NCBI GenBank assembly: GCA_964395765.1
Contig: CAYNCU010000243.1
Coordinates: 1 to 5,864 of the forward strand
DNA: 5,864 nucleotides
Direction of reading: 5' to 3'
Origin: DATDPY01 sp964395765
GTDB taxonomy: Bacteria; Bacteroidota; Bacteroidia; Cytophagales; Cyclobacteriaceae
Shown here: positions 1-5,218 of the stretch, piece by piece
Numbering within the stretch: the stretch's first letter is position 1
Layout: every line of letters begins with the position of its first letter
The notes under the pieces: model-generated
Told to the model about the DNA's origin: nothing
Databases searched by the model: none
What the model saw: only the letters and a program-made list of their open reading frames with translations
Translations under genes and position numbers: made by a program

Positions 1-1
1 A

Positions 2-1246
2 AAAACCGAGATCACAAAATGGCAAAACGATAAGAAAACGGCCATATCGATTACCTACGATGACGGTTCGCGCAACCAGTTCAGGATTGCCTTGCCACTC
101 ATGGAACAAATGAATTTGCAGGCCACTTTTTTTGTGATCACCGGACCGATTAAGGGCTCTGTCTTTCCCCCTGCATTTGTAGGCCGGCCGGTAAAAGATA
201 TCATTGCTGAAACCGCGACTATTCCAACCAATGCCGGTAATTTTTTCGAACGCGCTTCCGCGTCTTTGTACCTGGGATACGCGGGAACGTTGCCTTATTA
301 TAACAGAACGGATGAATTCTATGAATCTGGCAGAAAAGAAAAGGCTTATAAAGTAATGGACAGCCTTTATGCTGCAGTGAGAAATAACGAGCTGAAACCC
401 GGAAAAGATACGAGTATGGAAATGGAACAGGAAAAAGGACTCACCAGGGATGATCTGCAAAAGGACGCTTCCGAAGGATATGAAATTGCCAGTCATACCG
501 TGACACATGCGCATCTTGCTATTCTTGACACCGCCAACATGGGCTATGAACTGAGGAAAAGTAAGGAGGAGATCAGGAACCACCTGGGAGCGGAATATAC
601 TTTTTCGGCTGAAGTGCCTTTCGGTATTGAAGATCCGAGAGTAATGAAATACGGGTTTCCTGTTTATCCAGCCTTGCGCAATTCAATGCCGGAGCCATGG
701 ATGACGGAAATCAATCGTGGCTATAGAGAACAACCCGGAAATTCCGATAAAGAGTACGTACAATGGCAAAGAGGGCCGCTTTCAAAAACACCTATGGTGC
801 TGATGAAATCGTGGGTGGATACGGCCCTGGCTCATGACAACATCTGGCTGGTATTGGTATTTCATGGCATTGATGATATCGGCTGGGAGCCCACGCCCCA
901 TGAAAAACTGCAAGAATATTTTTCTTATATTAAAAACCGGGAAAACAATATTTGGGTAGCGACTTTTGGCGATGTAGCCCGTTACGTAAGAGAAAGAATG
1001 AACGCGAACGTCGATAGTAAAATTGCCGACGATAAGATTGAAGTAAAGCTCACTGGATCACTTGATCATAAAATGTATCATGAGCCTTTGACACTAAAAA
1101 CATATGTTCCTTCCGACTGGGATAAGGTGCAGGTTATCATAGGACATAATAAGCAGGAGTTACAGACTTCGAAGGATAAATACGGATCTTTTATTCTTTA
1201 CCAGGCCCTGCCCGACGAGGGAACAATAGAAATTAACAAAGGATAG
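2..1246 (+). CDS. Polysaccharide deacetylase (NodB/CE4-like), 5'-truncated by window edge
   Basis: This is the C-terminal part of a carbohydrate deacetylase-type enzyme; the reading frame is open back to base 2, so the true start lies outside the window, and the ATG at 92 is internal. Seen: motif 1 TYDDGS with the paired Asp codons at 59-64, followed by QATFFV. Motif 2 is SHTVTH, with the metal-binding His codons at 494-496 and 506-508. The late LVFHGI motif has His at 863-865. In the family these residues bind a divalent metal and catalyse removal of N- or O-acetyl groups from glycans. About 143 residues separate the Asp pair from the first His, far more than the roughly 50 usual in compact CE4 enzymes, so there is a large insertion. 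The usual motif-3 Arg appears replaced (EVPFG). After about visible residue 315 comes a small beta-rich tail of unknown function. Export is likely but the N-terminus is not visible. Substrate is inferred from the GH2 neighbour, not proven. Confidence 0.85.
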   Translation, partial: KTEITKWQNDKKTAISITYDDGSRNQFRIALPLMEQMNLQATFFVITGPIKGSVFPPAFVGRPVKDIIAETATIPTNAGNFFERASASLYLGYAGTLPYYNRTDEFYESGRKEKAYKVMDSLYAAVRNNELKPGKDTSMEMEQEKGLTRDDLQKDASEGYEIASHTVTHAHLAILDTANMGYELRKSKEEIRNHLGAEYTFSAEVPFGIEDPRVMKYGFPVYPALRNSMPEPWMTEINRGYREQPGNSDKEYVQWQRGPLSKTPMVLMKSWVDTALAHDNIWLVLVFHGIDDIGWEPTPHEKLQEYFSYIKNRENNIWVATFGDVARYVRERMNANVDSKIADDKIEVKLTGSLDHKMYHEPLTLKTYVPSDWDKVQVIIGHNKQELQTSKDKYGSFILYQALPDEGTIEINKG

Positions 1247-1449
1247 AAGGAAAACAATAAAGTGGTTTTTTTGATTACTTTTTTAAAAGCGATTCATTTT
1301 ATAACTCCGAATAGGATTTTTCTTTTTAACTTTATATCTCCCGGAGAACAAACGCAAAAGTTTTTATAATTTTTAATACTTGTGTCAAATATATTACAGA
1401 TAGTTAAGCGCTTTTTCTTTTTGTTAAAATCATCAAAATATTATTTCCA
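1247..1449. other. AT-rich intergenic region upstream of the GH2 gene
   Basis: This 203-base gap holds no gene that I can see. It is much richer in A and T than the flanking coding DNA. It contains a small dyad TCTCC-C-GGAGA at 1337-1347 and the 8-base palindrome AAGCGCTT at 1406-1413, which is followed by T-rich sequence. The string TAATACTTG at 1374-1382, followed by GTCAAAT at 1384-1390, recurs upstream of the DUF1080 gene. No clean Bacteroidota promoter pair (TTG, then TAnnTTTG) could be assigned. No strong hairpin with a T-run follows the deacetylase stop. The gap is long enough to hold a separate promoter for the GH2 gene, but read-through from the deacetylase gene cannot be excluded. 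There is no Shine-Dalgarno tract before the ATG at 1450. Confidence 0.6.
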
Positions 1450-4074
1450 ATGAAAAAAATCAATATTAAATTTTTGGTTTTCATAGTAACGCTGTTGCTG
1501 CCGTGGTCGTTATTTTCCCAAAGCAGTTCATGGAATGTAAACAACGAAGAATTGCAGGATCACTGGCAAATTCAATCCTCTGATAAAGTGGCAGCCAACG
1601 GTCAGGAAATTTCGACCGTAAATTTTAAACCCTCTGACTGGTATGCTGCTCAAGTTCCTAACAGCACCCTGGGAACTTTAGTGGATGATGGTGTTTTTAA
1701 AAATATTTATTTTGACCGTAATCTTGAGAAAATCCCCGAAAGTTTATTTAAGGCGCCGTGGTGGTACAGACGCAGTTTCGAGATCAATAATACGAGTGAC
1801 GGACAGTTTTACAGCCTGCGTTTTAACGGTATAAGTTACAGCGCTGATGTCTGGCTTAATGGAAAGCAAATCGCTTCCGCCGATACCGTGAAAGGAAGCT
1901 TTTGCCAATTTATTTTTGATATAACTCCCTATGTCAAAAAAGGAGAGAACGTGCTTGCGTTAAAAGTAGCCCAGGCGGGTCCGGGTGACTTAAACATAGG
2001 CTTTGTGGATTGGAACCCTGAACCTGCGGATAATCACATGGGGATCTGGCGCGATGTTCATTTGCTGGAAACCGGCCCTGTGTCTATAGAACAGCCTTTT
2101 GTTATTACCGATGTTGACACGGCTACCCTTGATCATGCGAATGTTACCATAAAAGTAAAACTTCAAAACCATTCCGATAAAAATATCAGCGGGGTTTTAA
2201 AAGCTACCCTCGGCAATGACATTCATGTTTCAAAGGATGTTTCATTAAATGCTCATGAATCAAAGGAAATTGTTCTTTCCCCGGACGACTACAAAGCACT
2301 GAGCATCGATCATCCTAAATTATGGTGGACGCATGATCTGGGAACGCCGGCTCTTTACGCACTCCAAATAAATTTTGAAACAGGAAATAAAATTTCCGAT
2401 TCTAAAGAGATGAAAATCGGTATCCGTTCCGTTTCCGGATACAGGACAGAAAAAGGTTTTTGGGGGTATCGCCTGAACGGGAAAAAGATCTTAGTCAAGG
2501 GCGGAGGGTGGACTGACCCGATGTTGCTGAAAGCGACTCCCGCCTATGAAGAAGCGGGAATTGACTATGCCGTTCATATGAATTTTAATGCACTGCGGAT
2601 GGAAGGCTTCTGGGGATCCGATCAGCACCTTTATGATTTGTGCGATGAAAAAGGAATTTTACTGATGGTCGGCTTTAGCTGCCAGTGGGAATGGAAAGAT
2701 TACATGCATTCGGCGACCGAAGATAAATACGGTGCAATTACCACCCCTGATCAGGAGGCAGTGGCCACCCGGTCGTGGCGCGATCAGATTCTTTGGTTAA
2801 GAAATCATCCGAGTATTTTTCTCTGGAATTATGGCAGTGACAAGTGGCCAAGGCCGGAGCTTGAAAAGAAATACCTGGCGATTCTGGCAAAGGATGATCC
2901 TACCCGGCCTTCCGCAGCGTCGGCTCATGAATGGACCAGCGAAGTGACCGGTTACACCGGCATGAAAATGCGCGGCCCCTATGACTTTGTTCCACCGGAT
3001 TACTGGTATATCGACAAAACCCATGGCGGAGCTTTTGGTTTTAATACCGAAACCGGCCCCGGACCGGAGGTGCCTGTGCTTGAAAGCCTGAAGAAAATGA
3101 TCCCGAAAGATTCCTTATGGCCGATCAGCAGTTCATGGTTGTATCATGCAGCGAGAAATGAGTTTCATAATCTTGACCGTTACAATAATGCGATGGATCA
3201 AAGATTAGGAAAAGCAACCTCGCTCATGGATTATGAAAGGAAAGCGCAATACCTGAATTATGAAGGAATGCGTGCCATGTTTGAAGCCTTTGAATCGAAC
3301 CGTTTTGAAGCGACCGGCATTATTCAATGGATGTATAATGCTTCATGGCCGAAGCTCTGGTGGCAGTTGTACGATTATTATCTGATGCCTACCGGCGCTT
3401 TTTATGGCGCCCGGGTTGCCAATGAACCTTTACATGTTTCTTATAATTATGGCGATCAGGCGGTAGAAGTAATGAATAATTCGGGTACCGGAACCGGTGG
3501 TCTTACAGCCTCTGTCAATCTACTGGATTTCGGATCAAAATCGGTTTTGAAAAAATCGGTTACCGTTTCCGATATTGCATCAAAAGAAACCAAACAGGTT
3601 TTCAAATTGCCCTCCGAGCCCGGGCTTACCAAAACCTATTTCCTCGACCTGAAATTATTTGACAAGGATCACAGAAATGTGAGCAACAATTTTTATGTTC
3701 TTTCTACCGAAAAGGATTCACTTGATGAAAGGAAAAGCAGATGGTATGTTACGCCTCAATCGCATTATGCAGACCTAACGATGCTTGAACAGTTGCCAAA
3801 TGTAAAATTGCAGACGAGCGAAAGCACCACCACCAATAACGGAAAAACGACGGTTACGGTAAATGTAAAAAATCCAACTTCACATCTCGCTTTTATGGTT
3901 TACCTGGATTTGAAAAAGGGCAATAGCGATGATTCCGTCGTTCCTGTTTTCTGGGACAGCAATTATATCACACTTTTACCCGGCGAGGAGCGAACGATTT
4001 CCGTTTGGGTTCATACGGCCGATCTGGACGGACAAAAACCGGTAGTGAAAGTGGGAGGGTGGAATATAGAATAA
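1450..4074 (+). CDS. Secreted GH2 exo-beta-D-glucosaminidase
   Basis: This 874-residue enzyme is predicted to remove D-glucosamine from the non-reducing end of chitosan or chito-oligosaccharides (EC 3.2.1.165), after export to the periplasm or surface. Residues 1-23 form a signal peptide (KK, hydrophobic core, probable cleavage LFS|Q). Next come the GH2 sugar-binding jelly-roll (about 28-208, with PWWYRR at 103-108 and WLNG at 135-138), an Ig-like domain (about 210-330), and the TIM barrel (about 345-640, with KGGGWTD at 350-356 and RMEG at 383-386). The C-terminal Ig-like domains include the exo-glucosaminidase type, with FWDSNY at 834-839. The catalytic acid/base is probably Asp464 in YGSD, in place of the usual GH2 Asn-Glu. 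The nucleophile is probably Glu534 in FNTETGPG. The 70-residue spacing is close to that recalled for CsxA of Amycolatopsis (Asp469/Glu541). Length suits the family. The ATG is chosen because the signal peptide follows at once. Other GH2 activities (beta-mannosidase, endo-mannosidase) are less likely given GSD. Confidence 0.92.
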   Translation: MKKINIKFLVFIVTLLLPWSLFSQSSSWNVNNEELQDHWQIQSSDKVAANGQEISTVNFKPSDWYAAQVPNSTLGTLVDDGVFKNIYFDRNLEKIPESLFKAPWWYRRSFEINNTSDGQFYSLRFNGISYSADVWLNGKQIASADTVKGSFCQFIFDITPYVKKGENVLALKVAQAGPGDLNIGFVDWNPEPADNHMGIWRDVHLLETGPVSIEQPFVITDVDTATLDHANVTIKVKLQNHSDKNISGVLKATLGNDIHVSKDVSLNAHESKEIVLSPDDYKALSIDHPKLWWTHDLGTPALYALQINFETGNKISDSKEMKIGIRSVSGYRTEKGFWGYRLNGKKILVKGGGWTDPMLLKATPAYEEAGIDYAVHMNFNALRMEGFWGSDQHLYDLCDEKGILLMVGFSCQWEWKDYMHSATEDKYGAITTPDQEAVATRSWRDQILWLRNHPSIFLWNYGSDKWPRPELEKKYLAILAKDDPTRPSAASAHEWTSEVTGYTGMKMRGPYDFVPPDYWYIDKTHGGAFGFNTETGPGPEVPVLESLKKMIPKDSLWPISSSWLYHAARNEFHNLDRYNNAMDQRLGKATSLMDYERKAQYLNYEGMRAMFEAFESNRFEATGIIQWMYNASWPKLWWQLYDYYLMPTGAFYGARVANEPLHVSYNYGDQAVEVMNNSGTGTGGLTASVNLLDFGSKSVLKKSVTVSDIASKETKQVFKLPSEPGLTKTYFLDLKLFDKDHRNVSNNFYVLSTEKDSLDERKSRWYVTPQSHYADLTMLEQLPNVKLQTSESTTTNNGKTTVTVNVKNPTSHLAFMVYLDLKKGNSDDSVVPVFWDSNYITLLPGEERTISVWVHTADLDGQKPVVKVGGWNIE

Positions 4075-4102
4075 CCGGGTTTGGTAAGTTTAAAAATGTT
4101 GG

Positions 4103-4132
4103 GGTGAATTTAATTTCAATTCACTATTCACC
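4103..4132. repeat. Inverted repeat with two competing right arms, downstream of the GH2 gene
   Basis: The left arm GGTGAATT (4103-4110) can pair in two ways. GTGAATT (4104-4110) pairs perfectly with AATTCAC (4118-4124) across a 7-base loop. Alternatively GGTGAAT (4103-4109) pairs perfectly with ATTCACC (4126-4132). The right arms are near-direct repeats of each other. It starts 29 bases after the GH2 stop codon, where a transcript end would be expected, but no T-run follows directly, so it is not a standard intrinsic terminator. It may stabilise the 3' end of the mRNA or be a chance structure. Confidence 0.4.
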
Positions 4133-4141
4133 GCAGACGAT

Positions 4142-4154
4142 TAACCATTGGTTA
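4142..4154. repeat. Short dyad TAACCA-T-TGGTTA
   Basis: Two perfect 6-base arms flank a single T. As RNA it would give about a 5-base stem with a 3-base loop, followed about ten bases later by a T-rich stretch at 4164-4173. It could be a weak terminator for the GH2 transcript together with the preceding repeat, or a protein-binding dyad. The stem is short and AT-rich, so either role is uncertain. Confidence 0.3.
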
Positions 4155-4247
4155 GGCTTCGTGATTATTTTTTGATGGAGATTCCGGAAAAAGTATATTA
4201 CTGGATTGATTCCGTAGTTATAATAAATTATTCCACTGAATGATGGC

Positions 4248-4259
4248 CAATATATATTG
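4248..4259. repeat. Perfect 12-base palindrome CAATATATATTG
   Basis: The 12 bases read the same on both strands. The palindrome lies 174 bases before the DUF1080 start codon. With no loop it is better suited to binding a dimeric protein than to forming an RNA hairpin. Its core is alternating TA, which arises easily in AT-rich DNA, so a function is only a possibility. Confidence 0.3.
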
Positions 4260-4304
4260 ATGAAATCAGGATAAATTGAAATAATACTTGCCATGGTCAA
4301 ATTT

Positions 4305-4340
4305 TAATGATTTTCTCCTTTTATAGTAGGATAATCATTA
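4305..4340 (+). repeat. Stem-loop followed by five Ts, upstream of the DUF1080 gene
   Basis: TAATGATT (4305-4312) is perfectly complementary to AATCATTA (4333-4340). Inside, TCCT (4316-4319) can pair with AGGA (4328-4331), extending the stem beyond a small asymmetric internal loop and closing an 8-base loop. TTTTT follows directly at 4341-4345, giving the layout of an intrinsic terminator or attenuator, although the outer stem is AT-rich and weak. The structure sits 93 bases before the DUF1080 ATG. If transcription starts downstream of it, it would shield that gene from read-through; if it starts upstream, it could be a leader element. Confidence 0.35.
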
Positions 4341-4433
4341 TTTTTATCTATTAAAACTTGTTGAACTATTACCGAAGTTTGAATATATCAATCAATAAAA
4401 TACATCGTTAATTAATGAACTAAACTATTAGAG

Positions 4434-5210
4434 ATGAAATACTTGATGATTTTAACAACAGTGATGGCCATTAGTTATTTGTCGGCCGAGGCACAGGAAA
4501 AAGCAAAACCGGAAGATACGGAAATATGGGAACCGGTACCCAAAGTAGTAAGTCCGGGCGAACATTTGGGTGACGCGCCTTCGGACGCGATCATCTTATT
4601 CAATGGCAAAAATATGGACCAATGGGTGACCGTCAAAGATGGCTCTCCGGCCAAATGGGATGTTGCTGATGGTATGATGACGGTAAACAAGTCTTCTGGA
4701 AGTATTGAGACCAAACGTAAATTCACCAACTACCAACTGCATATCGAATGGAAAGAACCCGAAGGATTGGAAGGCAGCGGACAATCCAGGGGTAACAGCG
4801 GCATTTTCCTGGCCTCTACCGGAAAAGGAGATGCCGGATATGAATTGCAAGTACTTGATCCCTATAACAACAAAACCTACGTGAACGGCATGGCAGGCAG
4901 CTTGTACAAACAGGCGATTCCCCTGGTTAACCCGGGCCGGCCGGATAATAAATGGCAGGTTTATGACGTGATCTGGACGGCCCCGGTTTTCAATGCCGAT
5001 GGCTCTTTGAAATCACCCGCCTATGCCACGGTGTTTTTTAACGGGGTACTCGTTGAGAACCACTTTGAACTGAAAGGACCGACGCTTTATATCGGTAAAC
5101 CGACTTATGAAGGAGCCCCGTCCGGACCGGCACCTATCAAGTTGCAGGCACACGGTGATCCCAGCAAACCTTTAAGCTTTCGTAATATTTGGGTCAGGGA
5201 GCTACCCTGA
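4434..5210 (+). CDS. Exported DUF1080 / 3-keto-disaccharide hydrolase-like protein
   Basis: This 258-residue protein belongs to the DUF1080 family (Pfam PF06439), a concanavalin-like beta-sandwich now named for hydrolysis of 3-keto-glycosides. Residues 1-20 look like a signal peptide with cleavage AEA|Q21, so it should act in the periplasm or outside the cell. The family domain spans about 50-257. It shows the opening LFNGKNMDQW (55-64), GNSGIFL (120-126), YELQVLD (136-142), GSLY (155-158), the late IKLQAHG (235-241) and FRNIWVR (249-255). The length is normal for a single-domain member. The ATG is the start because the signal peptide follows at once; no Shine-Dalgarno is seen. The gene ends in tandem in-frame stops (TGA TAA, 5208-5213), and its last codons form half of a hairpin. 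It lies downstream of a GH2 gene and faces a GH3 gene, which fits a glycan-degrading role. The true substrate, and whether it is a hydrolase or a binding protein, cannot be read from the sequence. Confidence 0.88.
   Translation: MKYLMILTTVMAISYLSAEAQEKAKPEDTEIWEPVPKVVSPGEHLGDAPSDAIILFNGKNMDQWVTVKDGSPAKWDVADGMMTVNKSSGSIETKRKFTNYQLHIEWKEPEGLEGSGQSRGNSGIFLASTGKGDAGYELQVLDPYNNKTYVNGMAGSLYKQAIPLVNPGRPDNKWQVYDVIWTAPVFNADGSLKSPAYATVFFNGVLVENHFELKGPTLYIGKPTYEGAPSGPAPIKLQAHGDPSKPLSFRNIWVRELP
5194..5210. terminator. Candidate hairpin at the convergent gene junction
   Basis: TCAGGG (5194-5199) is perfectly complementary to CCCTGA (5205-5210) across the 5-base loop AGCTA. The right arm includes the TGA stop of the DUF1080 gene. 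The stem is GC-rich at the loop end, and the structure lies where two convergent transcripts meet, so it could help end both. There is no immediate T-run on either strand; the nearest on the plus strand (TTTTTT) is around 5234-5239. It is therefore a possible bidirectional terminator or 3'-end stabiliser rather than a classical intrinsic terminator. Confidence 0.4.
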
Positions 5211-5218
5211 TAAGCTTA
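5211..5218. other. Palindromic spacer TAAGCTTA giving each convergent gene a second stop codon
   Basis: The whole gap between the two convergent stop codons is the perfect palindrome TAAGCTTA. On the plus strand it makes TGA TAA in the DUF1080 frame. On the minus strand it makes TAG TAA in the GH3 frame. Both genes thus have tandem in-frame stops supplied by the same eight bases. Confidence 0.7.

Larger units (their letters stand above)
4075..4433. other. 359-base AT-rich intergenic region with several dyads
   Basis: No convincing gene is present between the GH2 and DUF1080 genes. The gap carries small inverted repeats at 4103-4132, 4142-4154, 4248-4259 and 4305-4340, listed separately. It also repeats the strings TAATACTTG (4282-4290) and GTCAAAT (4296-4302) found before the GH2 gene. 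A weak match to the Bacteroidota -7 element (GAAGTTTG, 4374-4381, consensus TAnnTTTG) lies 52 bases before the ATG at 4434. The nearest upstream TTG (4358-4363) is closer than the normal spacing, so I do not call it a promoter. Short open frames exist on both strands (22 codons at 4175-4243 plus; 56 codons at 4124-4294 minus) but show no family resemblance. The size of the gap suggests that the DUF1080 gene has its own promoter. Confidence 0.6.

Noticed and set aside
92..94. ATG at 92 as the start of the deacetylase
   Set aside because: It falls after the essential TYDDG motif, and the frame stays open and meaningful to the left edge, so the gene starts outside the window.
1278..1289. CTTTTTTAAAAG dyad after the deacetylase gene as a terminator
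   Set aside because: It consists only of A/T runs with a 2-base centre, cannot form a stable RNA hairpin, and lacks a GC stem.
1416..1423. TCTTTTTG as a -7 promoter element for the GH2 gene
   Set aside because: It lacks the conserved A of TAnnTTTG, has no TTG at the proper distance upstream, and sits in a T-rich run where partial matches are expected.
1990..3024. Minus-strand open frames of 60 and 75 codons inside the GH2 gene (1990-2172 and 2797-3024)
   Set aside because: They lie wholly within a gene with clear family motifs, show no recognisable domain, and are shadows of its codon use.
4175..4243. 22-codon open frame on the plus strand in the intergenic region
   Set aside because: It is too short to separate from chance, with no ribosome site and no recognisable sequence.
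4475..4850. Two overlapping minus-strand open frames of 84 codons inside the DUF1080 gene
   Set aside because: They are antisense to conserved DUF1080 motifs, overlap each other, and have no features of a real protein.
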